24,521 nt of DNA from JAAYBG01 sp964411675 (GCA_964411675.1 CAYPLR010000024.1:1-24521); one strand, 5' to 3'; shown: positions 1-7,960, numbered from the stretch's first letter. A program made the numbers and translations. Notes: generated by a model not told the origin, from the letters alone.

Positions 1-24
1 GAAGGTTTGATACATGTCTACTTT
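1..24. repeat. Left copy (cut by the window edge) of a hairpin repeat also seen at the right end
   Basis: Bases 1-24 resemble the last part of the element at 24482-24521. Both share AAGGTTTGA, then c/t and ACA, then a GYCTRCTTT-like arm. The left 3' arm GTCTACTTT is the exact reverse complement of AAAGTAGAC, which is the 5' arm of the right copy. The left copy's own 5' arm would lie outside the window. It may be a transposon end, a MITE or a small structured RNA; the type is not decided. The remaining bases 25-68 show nothing else recognisable. Confidence 0.4.
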
Positions 25-68
25 ATCTTGACTAGTGTAAAATTGTATTAAACCTATTCTTTCAAATA

Positions 69-151
69 TGGTGCGGGTGACAGGAATCGAACCTGCACTC
101 CGAAGAACTAGATCCTAAGTCTAGCGCGTCTGCCAGTTTCGCCACACCCGC
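69..151 (-). tRNA. tRNA-Leu (anticodon UAG)
   Basis: On the minus strand the 7-bp acceptor stem GCGGGTG/CACCCGC closes a cloverleaf with a long variable arm, as class II tRNAs have. The anticodon loop is CTTAGGA, giving anticodon TAG for leucine CUN codons. The T loop carries GGTTCGATTCC. Discriminator A and the CCA end are encoded (69-72). It has its own promoter just upstream and lies behind the SDR gene with no terminator visible between them, so read-through is also possible. Confidence 0.96.
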
Positions 152-166
152 ATACCATGCTATAAT

Positions 167-195
167 ATAATAGCATAATGTCATAGTATTTGCAA
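167..195 (-). promoter_or_regulatory. Promoter of tRNA-Leu
   Basis: TTGCAA (190-195), a 17-bp spacer and TATTAT (167-172) preceded by TGC form an extended -10 promoter about 15 bp before the tRNA. The -10 lies inside an inverted repeat ATGCTAT/ATAGCAT. Confidence 0.6.
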
Positions 196-237
196 GTGTT
201 TTTTGTAAATTTTACCTAGCTTTTTCATTTTTACTTG

Positions 238-1242
238 CTATTTTATTCTTCCTTTTTCCTTCATCCAAACAATGGTATCTTTAACAGTATCCTTGATGTC
301 ACGAGGAACAAATCCTAGTTCTTTTGTTGCTTTTTCATGGCTGAAATTGGAATTTGATAATAAAGTGTATAAAGAATAACTCGTGTAAAGTGGTGGCTTT
401 TTTCTAATTTTATAATACAATTCAGCAAGTGGAGCTGTTATTTTTGCAAACCACATCGGTAGAATTGTTTTAATTGGTTTTCTTGTTGAAAAGGTAGAAA
501 TAATTTTAATTAAATCGCGAACGCTAATATATCTATTTGATAAAATGTAGCATTCCCCACTTCTTCCTTTTTCAATGGCTTGAATGATTCCTTCGGCAAC
601 ATCACGAACATCAACAAAATCATAACCACCATCCACTAAAGCTGTCAATTTTTTATTGAAATAATCTAGTACTAATTGTGTTAAGTGACCTCTTCCATAG
701 TCATAAGGACCTATAATTCCTGCAGGATGAATGACAACAGCTTCTAATCCCATTCTTGCTTTTTCTAAGACATAATTAGTTGCGATTGCTTTTGTCTTTG
801 CATATTCACCTTTAACTAAGTTAGGATCAAATTGATCCACTTCAACAATCTTCTCTCCTTTTTTTAATTCTGGAATTGCATGTACACTACTAATATGGAT
901 TAATTTTTTTGCTTTATACTCGATACATTTGTCAACTACATTTTTAGTCCCATTGACATTGACATCATAAACACGTTTTGATACCCGTGTGGCAATAGAA
1001 ATTAACCCTGCACAGTGAATGACTACAACCTCAGCATTTTCGCTATTTGCAAATAATAAATCCAAATCTTCTGGATTACAAACATTCCCAAAAAATATTT
1101 TACATCCAAACTCCTCTAATCTTTGTGGATTTTCATTTGGTAATACTAAAGCTCTGATTTCTCCTTCCTGTAAGCATAGTTTCTTTACAATAGCATAACC
1201 AAGGTGTCCATTTGCGCCAGTAATGATATAAATGTGTCTCAT
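238..1242 (-). CDS. NAD(P)-dependent extended short-chain dehydrogenase / epimerase family protein
   Basis: A 334-residue extended SDR. The N-terminal Rossmann motif TGANGHLG is at residues 8-15, and the active-site pair Y147xxxK151 with S118/S119 is present. Relatives include dihydroflavonol-4-reductases, 3-beta-hydroxysteroid dehydrogenase-like enzymes and nucleoside-diphosphate-sugar epimerases; the substrate cannot be read from the sequence. The ATG at 1242 was chosen because AGGAGG ends about 6 bases before it. The in-frame ATG at 1260 sits upstream of that ribosome site and has none of its own. The gene stands alone behind the metNIQ terminator, with an extended -10 promoter inside that terminator, and it precedes tRNA-Leu. 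Confidence 0.88.
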   Translation of the reverse strand: MRHIYIITGANGHLGYAIVKKLCLQEGEIRALVLPNENPQRLEEFGCKIFFGNVCNPEDLDLLFANSENAEVVVIHCAGLISIATRVSKRVYDVNVNGTKNVVDKCIEYKAKKLIHISSVHAIPELKKGEKIVEVDQFDPNLVKGEYAKTKAIATNYVLEKARMGLEAVVIHPAGIIGPYDYGRGHLTQLVLDYFNKKLTALVDGGYDFVDVRDVAEGIIQAIEKGRSGECYILSNRYISVRDLIKIISTFSTRKPIKTILPMWFAKITAPLAELYYKIRKKPPLYTSYSLYTLLSNSNFSHEKATKELGFVPRDIKDTVKDTIVWMKEKGRIK

Positions 1243-1273
1243 AATTATCCTCCTTTGCATTATGAACTTTAAT

Positions 1274-1306
1274 AAAAAAGTGGTATATATCTATATTATA
1301 CCACTT
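1274..1306 (-). terminator. Rho-independent terminator of metNIQ
   Basis: Minus-strand stem AAGTGGTATA/TATACCACTT (10 bp, arms 1278-1287 and 1297-1306) is followed by six T. It lies about 60 bp after the metQ stop. Confidence 0.8.
1295..1303 (-). promoter_or_regulatory. Extended -10 promoter of the SDR gene, inside a terminator hairpin
   Basis: Minus-strand TGGTATAAT is a perfect extended -10. No good -35 is found at 16-18 bp. It lies in one arm of the metNIQ terminator and about 50 bp before the SDR start. Confidence 0.45.
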
Positions 1307-1365
1307 AATCAATGTATAGCACCAATGCAACTAAGTTAATATGACAACTTTTAAATAATTATCAT

Positions 1366-2169
1366 TTATTGTAGAGGTAGGACAGTTCCTTGATAGGTCG
1401 CTTCAATGTATTCCTTAATATTTAGTTGTGATAAAGCAGCGATTAAAACTTTGATTCCTTCTGCTTCTTCGTTTCCCTCTTTTACAGCAATGATGTTTCC
1501 ATAAGTAGCTGCCGCTACACTTAAAGCATCTTCTTGACCTAACAATTTATCTAATGAAATATCAGCACTTACTGCATAATTTCCATTGATAACAGCATAA
1601 TCCACTTCCACTAATTGAGCAGGTAATGCTGCTGCTTCAAATGGTAAAATTTCAACTTGATACGGATTACTGATAATATCTTTACTAGTAATCAATAATC
1701 CTTTACTTTGATCTACTTCAATAATTCCAAGTGTTGTTAATAATAATAAAGCGCGTGCATAATTGGTTGTATCATTGGGTACTGCTATCGTAGCTTTTTC
1801 TTTGATGGTTGTTAGGCTACTGCTTTTCCCAGCATAGATTCCTAATGGTTCATAATGTACAGCAAAAACAGAAACCAAGTCTGTGTTTTGTTCTTCATTA
1901 AAACTATTTAGATAAGGCAAATGTTGAAAGAAATTAGCATCCAATTCACCTTCTTGTAATGCAATATTTGGTAACACATAATCATTGTAAATCTTAACTT
2001 CTAGTTCATACCCTTGCTTTTCAATATATTGACGCGCTTGCTCCAATATTTCAGCGTGTGGGCTTGCTGATGCTCCGATGATTAATACTTTATCATCAAT
2101 GCTATTTTTACTACATCCTGTTAATAATACTACTAAAATGAATAACCATAATCCTAAAATTTTTTTCAT
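1366..2169 (-). CDS. metQ: Methionine ABC transporter substrate-binding lipoprotein MetQ
   Basis: A 267-residue NlpA/MetQ-family lipoprotein that would capture methionine outside the cell and deliver it to MetI. A hydrophobic signal peptide ends in the lipobox LTGC with the lipidated Cys at residue 19. The mature part follows the family pattern: an early IGASASPHAEIL segment, the ELDANFFQHLPYL stretch and an ending in YQGTVLP. AAGGAG precedes the ATG by about 6 bases. It is the last gene of metN-metI-metQ, 13 bp after metI, and is followed by the terminator at 1274-1306. D- or L-methionine specificity cannot be told, but the ATG specifier in the leader supports methionine. Confidence 0.93.
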   Translation of the reverse strand: MKKILGLWLFILVVLLTGCSKNSIDDKVLIIGASASPHAEILEQARQYIEKQGYELEVKIYNDYVLPNIALQEGELDANFFQHLPYLNSFNEEQNTDLVSVFAVHYEPLGIYAGKSSSLTTIKEKATIAVPNDTTNYARALLLLTTLGIIEVDQSKGLLITSKDIISNPYQVEILPFEAAALPAQLVEVDYAVINGNYAVSADISLDKLLGQEDALSVAAATYGNIIAVKEGNEEAEGIKVLIAALSQLNIKEYIEATYQGTVLPLQ

Positions 2170-2182
2170 GTTTTTCTCCTTT

Positions 2183-2848
2183 TTATTTTTTGTCTATTTT
2201 TTTTGCAATCATATCAAATAGCAATTGAATTAATTGAACAATGATTACTATAAAAACTAAAACGATGAGCATTGTTTTCGTGTCAAAACGATAATAACCA
2301 TTTTCAATAGCAATATTACCTAAGCCACCACCACCAACTGCTCCGCTTAAAGCACTATAACCGATTAACATAATAATCGTAATTGCTAATCCTCTCACAA
2401 AAGAAGGAATCGCTTCAACTAAATAAACCTTGAAAATAATTTCTAAATTGTTACATCCCATGCATTTTGCTGCTTCTATGACTCCTTTATCCACTTCATT
2501 TAAAGAAGTTTCTGTTAACCTAGCTACAAAAGGAATTGCTCCGATAGCAAGAGGGATAATCATTCCTCTCACACCAATCGAAGTTCCTATGACTGCTCTT
2601 GTGAAGGGGATTAATGCAATTAGCAAAATGATGAAGGGAATGGATCTTCCTAAATTGATAACCGCATTTAAAACCTTATGAATCGTTTTGCTAGGAAATA
2701 AACCATCCTTTTCTGTTGCCAAAACTAAAACACCTATTGGTACACCTACTAAGTAGGCAATGCCAGTTGAAAAGACAACCATTAGTAATGTATCAGCAAT
2801 TCCTTGAAAAATATCAACACGTTGTAATATTTCAATAATTTGACTCAT
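2183..2848 (-). CDS. metI: Methionine ABC transporter permease MetI
   Basis: A 221-residue inner-membrane permease of the MetI type with about five hydrophobic segments. The binding-protein-dependent transport signature (EAAKCMGC followed by the IPSFVRGLAI region, around residues 125-155) is where the ATPase docks. LVGYSALSGA-type residues and GGGGLGNIAI near residue 175 are typical of MetI. Its ATG overlaps the metN stop as TAATG, so translation is probably coupled. The AAGGAG ribosome site lies about 11 bases away, inside the end of metN. Confidence 0.93.
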   Translation of the reverse strand: MSQIIEILQRVDIFQGIADTLLMVVFSTGIAYLVGVPIGVLVLATEKDGLFPSKTIHKVLNAVINLGRSIPFIILLIALIPFTRAVIGTSIGVRGMIIPLAIGAIPFVARLTETSLNEVDKGVIEAAKCMGCNNLEIIFKVYLVEAIPSFVRGLAITIIMLIGYSALSGAVGGGGLGNIAIENGYYRFDTKTMLIVLVFIVIIVQLIQLLFDMIAKKIDKK

Positions 2849-3591
2849 TAGATTATCAACTCCTTTCCTAATAACATCTTTGTAATATCACTTTGAGGAT
2901 TGTTTAAAACCTCATCCACTGTCCCTTCTTCAACAACCTTACCATAATTTAAGACTGCTACCTTATCACATACATTCTTTACTACACCAATCTCATGAGT
3001 AATAATAATAATCGTCACAGGATAATGTTCATTAATTTCTTTAATTAATTTCAAAATTTGTTTGGTTGTTACAGAATCAAGAGCACTCGTCGGCTCATCA
3101 AATAATAATAAAGAGGGATTTGTAGCTAGCGCTCGAGCAATGGCTACTCTTTGGCGTTGGCCTCCTGATAATTTTGAAGGATATGCTCCTTCTTTACCTT
3201 GTAACCCTACAAATTGAAATAATTCATTCACCCGAGTGGATATTTTTTCTTTCGCTTCTTTTCTTATTTTTAATGGAAAACTAATATTGTCATAAGCATT
3301 TCTTTGCATTAATAAATGATATCCTTGAAAAACAACACCAATGTTACTTCTAAATTTTCGTAAATCAGTTCCAGATAATTTAAAAATATCATTACCATCA
3401 ATCTCAATAGTCCCAAAATCAGGTTGTTCTAATGTGGATAAACAACGTAGTAATGTTGATTTTCCAGCTCCTGATAGACCTATAATTCCATAGATTTCTC
3501 CTTTTTGAATATTTAGATTAACATCATCTAAAGCAATGATTATTTCTTCATTGACGCAAAAGTTTTTTGTTAAGTTTTTTATTTGAATCAT
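2848..3591 (-). CDS. metN: Methionine ABC transporter ATPase MetN, short form without NIL domain
   Basis: A 247-residue ABC ATPase: Walker A GLSGAGKST (38-46), signature LSGGQRQ (141-147), Walker B LLLFDEP (161-167) and the switch His199. It powers methionine import with MetI and MetQ. The protein ends soon after the ATPase core. Classical MetN proteins are about 340 residues and carry a C-terminal NIL/ACT-like domain that binds methionine and shuts the pump off; that domain is absent here, with a clean stop and an intact downstream gene. AGGAGG precedes the ATG. It is first in the operon and lies directly behind the T-box leader. Confidence 0.93.
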   Translation of the reverse strand: MIQIKNLTKNFCVNEEIIIALDDVNLNIQKGEIYGIIGLSGAGKSTLLRCLSTLEQPDFGTIEIDGNDIFKLSGTDLRKFRSNIGVVFQGYHLLMQRNAYDNISFPLKIRKEAKEKISTRVNELFQFVGLQGKEGAYPSKLSGGQRQRVAIARALATNPSLLLFDEPTSALDSVTTKQILKLIKEINEHYPVTIIIITHEIGVVKNVCDKVAVLNYGKVVEEGTVDEVLNNPQSDITKMLLGKELII

Positions 3592-3609
3592 ATATTCCCT
3601 CCTAAAAGC

Positions 3610-3643
3610 AAAAAAATCTCGTCCTTATATAAAAGGACGAGAT
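3610..3643 (-). terminator. Regulated terminator of the T-box leader
   Basis: An 11-bp perfect stem ATCTCGTCCTT/AAGGACGAGAT (3616-3626 with 3633-3643) and a 6-base loop, followed on the minus strand by seven T. It competes with the antiterminator formed with the T-box sequence. Confidence 0.9.
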
Positions 3644-3902
3644 ATTATATTTCCCGTGATACCACCTTAATTCGTTACTACTTTACAGTAATAACCTCAT
3701 CTAGTACTTGATTAAAAATCGCTATACTATATCACAATAACGGGTGAACCCGACATAATCTAATCCTAAAACTCGACTATGCAACTCCGAGGCCATGTTC
3801 AACGATTTTCTTCTATGCTTGCTTTCACCTAATCAAGCTCTCTAGAAATAGTTTCCAATCATTTACTCTTCTCTTCAATGTTTTTACATTTATGTAATTG
3901 TT
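3610..3902 (-). ncRNA. T-box riboswitch leader, methionine specifier (ATG)
   Basis: The metN leader has the T-box hallmarks. The conserved box AAGGTGGTATCACGGG is at 3653-3668. Upstream is a long stem I region containing GGTGAAAGC (AG-bulge type segment), then GAACATGGCC, whose ATG (3794-3796) sits where the specifier codon is expected. Downstream is an intrinsic terminator. Uncharged tRNA-Met would pair with the specifier and the T-box bulge and favour antitermination, so the importer is made when methionyl-tRNA is low. The specifier was assigned by position and context, not by folding. This leader fills the whole 365-bp gap before metN. Confidence 0.9.
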
Positions 3903-3908
3903 GCTCCT

Positions 3909-3937
3909 ATTCTATCACAAGAAAAATGACTTGTCAA
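3909..3937 (-). promoter_or_regulatory. Sigma-A promoter of the metNIQ T-box operon
   Basis: TTGACA (3932-3937), a 17-bp spacer and TAGAAT (3909-3914): a near-consensus promoter that puts the transcript start near 3902, at the head of the T-box leader. Confidence 0.85.
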
Positions 3938-3956
3938 AAAGAAAAGGTTTTCTTTT
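3937..3956 (-). terminator. Possible weak terminator after the helicase gene
   Basis: Directly after the stop codon, the minus strand reads an 8-bp A/T-rich hairpin AAAAGAAA/TTTCTTTT with a 4-base loop and one further T. The stem is weak and touches the -35 box of the metNIQ promoter. Confidence 0.3.
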
Positions 3957-6779
3957 CTATTTTTCTTGAGATGCTTTTCTGATATCTTCCACTCTTTGGA
4001 AAATATACATCACACATTCTTCTTTACTCCTAAAGTTTTGCCCTTGTTTCTTTCCATTAATGTATAAAATATACTCTTTGTCTTTGGTTAAAGGAAAGAT
4101 AATAAATTGAACTCCTTTATAAGTATATTTCGGAAATCCTTTTGATGTTAATTTCCATTCTCTATTTAGAAAATTCTTTCTTCGGGCTACATAATTCTTT
4201 AATTCTTTTTCTCGATTTAGCGCTCCTGAATCGTTCTCTTCCATTTTTCCTGCACAAATACAACCTACTGTTAAGGTACGAGGGTAATCTTTGTGCTGCA
4301 TATGATGGGCATATCGTATTGTTGCATTTTCACACATATTACAAAGTTTACTCGGTTTACCCAAATCAGTAATCCCGATACAGGTCCAACCAACTTTTGG
4401 AACTGTAGGATCGTTCCACAAACCAGAGCCTTGGTCTTCAATGCCATACATAGAAGCTTCTTCATTCAAGCTTTCTATAAAAGATCCTTCTTCATTTATT
4501 TTCATAAAGTAACTCTGATTTTCTTCTTGATCATCCTCATCTTCCATTATTATTTCATCAATTACTTCTGGTATGATTTCTTCAACCGGTTCTTCAGGTG
4601 CTTCATCAACTTTTTTTAGATTATCTTCTACCATTTTTTCAATAACCAGTTTATTATCCAAACCAATTACTTTTGTATTATCTAGAGTTTTTCTAGCAAA
4701 GTCATAAAAAATACTGATTGCACGTGGGTGTTCATATTGGTCAAATTTAATTTGATAGTTCTTGTTTTGGTAATCAATTTGAACAATTTCACCGATACCA
4801 AAAATAGGATGTTCTACTTTATCACCAATCTGATACTCTAACTCATAAGTAACAATCGTCTCTTCTTTTACCTTATTTTTAACACCAATACTAATATAAT
4901 GATCTTCTCCAATTTCAGTTAGAAAACGAGATGGGATTTTAATGGCTCCTTCATGAGAATAGGATTCTGAATTGGTAAGGAATAATCTTTTCCTAGCTCT
5001 AGTTAGAGCAACATAACATAGTCTTCGTTCTTCTTCTAATCCAGCAATTTGACGTTCTTCAATCGTGCGGTTGGATGGGAAAATACCATCATTTAAAGAA
5101 ATTACAAATACATTATCAAATTCCAATCCTTTTGCAGCATGAACAGTCATCAATTTCACTTTATCTAGCGTTTCTTCTTCACGATCGGATTGAATTGCTA
5201 AATAATTAAGAAATTCTTCTAAATTACCCATATCTTTGGAATCAATAAGCAATTCTTGAATTACTTTTTTAAACTCAAGCAAGTTTTCAAAGCGTTCCAT
5301 ATTACCAAGTTCGCGAATATAAGTATCATAACCTGTCTTTGCCATTAATTCATCAAAAATGGTCAATGCATCCATTTTATCTTTGTTTTTTTGTAAGTTA
5401 TCAATCACTTCAACAAATTGAACAATTTCATAGTTCCCTTTCGAGAATAAATGGAGATTTTCCTTTAGGGTTGTAAATAAGGATTTGTTTTCCTCTTGCA
5501 TTGCATATAGTTTCAGTCGTTTTATCTTTCCCATCTTTCGTTTAGGAACGTTAATCACTCGTTTGAAGGATACATCATCCCCAAAAGCAACTAATCGCAT
5601 ATAAGCAATAATGTCTTTGATTTCCATTCGTTGAAAGAATTTGATATTCCCAATAATTTCATAAGGAATAGCAGCCTCAAGAAATTTATTTTCAATAATT
5701 CTTGAAGAATAACTAGCTCGATATAAAATAGCAATATCACTATAATTTACATTATGAATATCTTTTAAAAACTTTATTCTAGCTGTAATCCAATCTGCCT
5801 CGAAATGATCTGTCTTGGCATGATAATAGATTACATCTTCTCCCCCATCCATCAAGGTGAATAATTCTTTCGGATAACGATTTTTATTATTTTCTATTAA
5901 CGTGTTTGCACATTTTAATATCTTTGAAGTAGAACGATAATTCTGATTCATAACAATCGTGGTAGTTGGCGTGTGTTTTTTATCGTAGTCAACCAATAAT
6001 TCCATTCTTGATCCTCGCCATTCATAAATATTCTGGTCAGGATCCCCAACGATCATCACATTTTTATATTTCCCAGAAATTAAATCTAATAGCATCAATT
6101 CTTTAATCGTACTATCTTGAAATTCGTCGACTTGAATATAATTTAGTCGATCTTGCCATTTCTGGCGAACATCTTCATTGTGTTGTAAAATGTAAATCGC
6201 AAAATTAATCAAATCATCAAAGTCAAGTAAGTATCGTCTTTTTTGATATTCTAAATATTTTCTAATAATAATATCATCCAGTTTTGTCTCTTCTATTAAA
6301 ATTGGTTTTTTGGGAGAAATCATATCAACAACATAACGCATATTGTCTTTATGATCTGCAATTCGACCAATGATTTTTTCAAAAGAGCCACTATCTAGTT
6401 TTAATTCTAATTCTTCATAGATTTCACTTAAAATTTGTTTTTGATCTGCTTGATCAATAATTTGAAAGTTACGAGGATAGAAAATCCGTTCTGAGTTTTC
6501 CCCAATAATTTTAGCCCCCAAAGCATGGTAGGTTGTCACAAAAGAAACATCTACGTTTTCATCAAGAAGTTTCTTAATTCGATTTTTCATTTCATTTGCT
6601 GCTTTATTTGAAAAAGTAACACAAAGAATATTTTTTGAACTAATACCAATTTCGTTTGTTAAATAGACATAGCGATTAACTAGCATTTTAGTCTTACCAC
6701 TTCCTGCTCCAGCAATCACTCGTAAATATCCCTCGATATTTTTTACTGCTGCCAACTGCTTTTCATTTAACTGTTCCAT
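3957..6779 (-). CDS. UvrD/PcrA-like superfamily 1 DNA helicase with an extra C-terminal Cys domain
   Basis: A 940-residue ATP-dependent 3'-5' DNA helicase. Motifs in order: Walker A AGAGSGKT (23-30), CVTFSNKAANEMKNR (motif Ia), Walker B VDEFQD (217-222), GDPDQNIYEWRG (245-256), TVHAAKGLEFDNV (motif V) and YVALTRARKRLFL (motif VI). A PcrA-type Tudor-like segment starts at about 649 (IGDKVEHPIFGIGEIVQI). An acidic linker follows at about 717-760. A C-terminal module of about 150 residues (785-940) has Cys800, C813-x2-C816 and C840-x-C842, not part of standard PcrA (about 720-750 residues). The start at 6779 is preceded by AAGGAG; an upstream in-frame ATG at 6839 is not. It lies 40 bp after the aldo/keto reductase gene and is probably co-transcribed. 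The housekeeping PcrA role is uncertain because no ligA or pcrB is nearby. Confidence 0.9.
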   Translation of the reverse strand: MEQLNEKQLAAVKNIEGYLRVIAGAGSGKTKMLVNRYVYLTNEIGISSKNILCVTFSNKAANEMKNRIKKLLDENVDVSFVTTYHALGAKIIGENSERIFYPRNFQIIDQADQKQILSEIYEELELKLDSGSFEKIIGRIADHKDNMRYVVDMISPKKPILIEETKLDDIIIRKYLEYQKRRYLLDFDDLINFAIYILQHNEDVRQKWQDRLNYIQVDEFQDSTIKELMLLDLISGKYKNVMIVGDPDQNIYEWRGSRMELLVDYDKKHTPTTTIVMNQNYRSTSKILKCANTLIENNKNRYPKELFTLMDGGEDVIYYHAKTDHFEADWITARIKFLKDIHNVNYSDIAILYRASYSSRIIENKFLEAAIPYEIIGNIKFFQRMEIKDIIAYMRLVAFGDDVSFKRVINVPKRKMGKIKRLKLYAMQEENKSLFTTLKENLHLFSKGNYEIVQFVEVIDNLQKNKDKMDALTIFDELMAKTGYDTYIRELGNMERFENLLEFKKVIQELLIDSKDMGNLEEFLNYLAIQSDREEETLDKVKLMTVHAAKGLEFDNVFVISLNDGIFPSNRTIEERQIAGLEEERRLCYVALTRARKRLFLTNSESYSHEGAIKIPSRFLTEIGEDHYISIGVKNKVKEETIVTYELEYQIGDKVEHPIFGIGEIVQIDYQNKNYQIKFDQYEHPRAISIFYDFARKTLDNTKVIGLDNKLVIEKMVEDNLKKVDEAPEEPVEEIIPEVIDEIIMEDEDDQEENQSYFMKINEEGSFIESLNEEASMYGIEDQGSGLWNDPTVPKVGWTCIGITDLGKPSKLCNMCENATIRYAHHMQHKDYPRTLTVGCICAGKMEENDSGALNREKELKNYVARRKNFLNREWKLTSKGFPKYTYKGVQFIIFPLTKDKEYILYINGKKQGQNFRSKEECVMYIFQRVEDIRKASQEK

Positions 6780-6819
6780 AAAATACTCCTTACTTTCGCA
6801 ATCTTTTAATAATTTTTGT

Positions 6820-7704
6820 TTATGGTAATTTATGACCAACGGATAGATAAAGCGAATACCATTCTTCTCTGGTTAATTCTATCTTTCTTGCTTTTACTAT
6901 TTCATGTAAATGATCTATATTTGTTGTCCCAACAACCGCTGTTATATGAGCAGGATGACGAAGAATCCAACTAATAGCGATGGTGTTTTTCGATACTTGA
7001 TATTTTGTTGCAAGTATGGATAGTTGTTCGTTTAGTGGTTTATAAAGTGGATTATCGATGAAACTACCTTCACTCCAAGAAGCCATTAAGCTTGACCACG
7101 ATTGAATCGTAATATCGTGTAACATACAATATTCAATCAATCCACTAGAATGATCAATCGCTTCCCTCTCACTCATGTTTACAAAGATACCTTGATTAAT
7201 CATATGAGAGTGAACTAAACTGAATTGTAATTGATTATATTTTATTGGTTGATTTACGAACTTTTTAAAAAGCTCTATTTGGTAAGGATTCATATTCGAA
7301 ACACCAAATTCACGCACTTTTCCAGAGTGATACAATTCATTAAAAGCTTCATTGATTTCTTTGTAATCGATTAAGGCATCGGGTCGATGAAGTAATAAAA
7401 CATCAATATAATCTGTTTGCAGGGCTTTTAGACTTCGATTTACTTGCGCCAAAATATGATCTTTTGATAAATCATAATAGCCTTTACAAATTCCACATTT
7501 AGTCTGAATCTTGATTTTACTTCTTAAATCAGGATTTTTATGAAGAACCTCACCAAATATTTCTTCGCATTTACCAGCGCCATAGATGTCAGCATGATCA
7601 AATAGAGTAATCCCTTCCGATATAGCTTTTTTAATCAATTGTTCTGCTTGTGTCACATCCAATTTTGCAAGCCGCATACATCCTAAAGCAATTTGTTTAT
7701 TCAT
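6820..7704 (-). CDS. Aldo/keto reductase family oxidoreductase
   Basis: A 294-residue (alpha/beta)8-barrel NADPH-dependent reductase of the YdhF/AKR11-like bacterial type. The catalytic tetrad is visible: D36 and Y41 (DHADIYG), K69 (QTKCG) and H106 (LLLHRPD). The SNMNPYQIELF segment and a late INPxH-like nucleotide site (ISWILRHPAHITAVVGT) follow the family. It would reduce small carbonyl compounds in the cytosol; the substrate is unknown. The ATG at 7704 is chosen because AAGGAG lies 6 bases before it; the open frame reaches a TTG at 7719 that overlaps this site. It is first of a two-gene unit with the helicase and has its own promoter. Confidence 0.9.
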   Translation of the reverse strand: MNKQIALGCMRLAKLDVTQAEQLIKKAISEGITLFDHADIYGAGKCEEIFGEVLHKNPDLRSKIKIQTKCGICKGYYDLSKDHILAQVNRSLKALQTDYIDVLLLHRPDALIDYKEINEAFNELYHSGKVREFGVSNMNPYQIELFKKFVNQPIKYNQLQFSLVHSHMINQGIFVNMSEREAIDHSSGLIEYCMLHDITIQSWSSLMASWSEGSFIDNPLYKPLNEQLSILATKYQVSKNTIAISWILRHPAHITAVVGTTNIDHLHEIVKARKIELTREEWYSLYLSVGHKLP

Positions 7705-7727
7705 GTCTGTCTCCTTCAACTAAATTG

Positions 7728-7757
7728 ATTATAACACTTAATCCATGATGATGTAAA
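7728..7757 (-). promoter_or_regulatory. Promoter of the aldo/keto reductase-helicase unit
   Basis: TTTACA (7752-7757), an 18-bp spacer and TATAAT (7728-7733) with TG one base before the -10 (extended -10). Confidence 0.7.
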
Positions 7758-7808
7758 CAGAAAGATAAGAGATTACCTTCGATTATTTTTTTATTTTTTA
7801 GAAAAATT

Positions 7809-7843
7809 AAAAAAAGAACTATAATAAATTATTTCATAGTTCT
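7809..7843 (-). terminator. Terminator after tRNA-Gln
   Basis: Minus-strand stem AGAACTAT/ATAGTTCT (8 bp, arms 7815-7822 and 7836-7843) with a 13-base loop, followed by seven T. It would end tRNA-Gln and any read-through from the lipid/pigment operon. Confidence 0.75.
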
Positions 7844-7871
7844 GATTTTGTAAAATATAGTTTACGATAAA

Positions 7872-7947
7872 TGGCAGGGCTAGTAGGATTCGAACCTACG
7901 AAATAACAGGGTCAGAGCCTGTTGCCTTACCGCTTGGCTATAGCCCT
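7872..7947 (-). tRNA. tRNA-Gln (anticodon CUG)
   Basis: A 76-nt cloverleaf on the minus strand. The acceptor stem is AGGGCTA/TAGCCCT, the D arm region is GCCAAGCGGTAAGGC, the anticodon stem ACAGG/CCTGT encloses the loop CTCTGAC with anticodon CTG, and the T arm is GTAGGTTCGAATCCTAC. Discriminator G and CCA are encoded. The body is typical of bacterial tRNA-Gln. The anticodon reads CAG rather than the commoner UUG isoacceptor. Confidence 0.95.
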
Positions 7948-7960
7948 AAATGCCATCAGT

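Noticed and set aside
1133..1330. A 65-codon minus-strand frame across the SDR start
   Set aside because: It is out of frame with the SDR, has no ribosome site and covers the metNIQ terminator.
1349..1370. Second Fur-like sequence (ATAATTATCATTTAT) near the metQ stop
   Set aside because: Poorer match, lies at the 3' end of a gene and not near its promoter; expected by chance in AT-rich DNA.
4142..4619. Open frames on the plus strand opposite the helicase gene
   Set aside because: They lack ribosome sites, give low-complexity Phe/Leu/Ile-rich peptides and lie antisense to a strongly conserved protein; shadows of the real gene.
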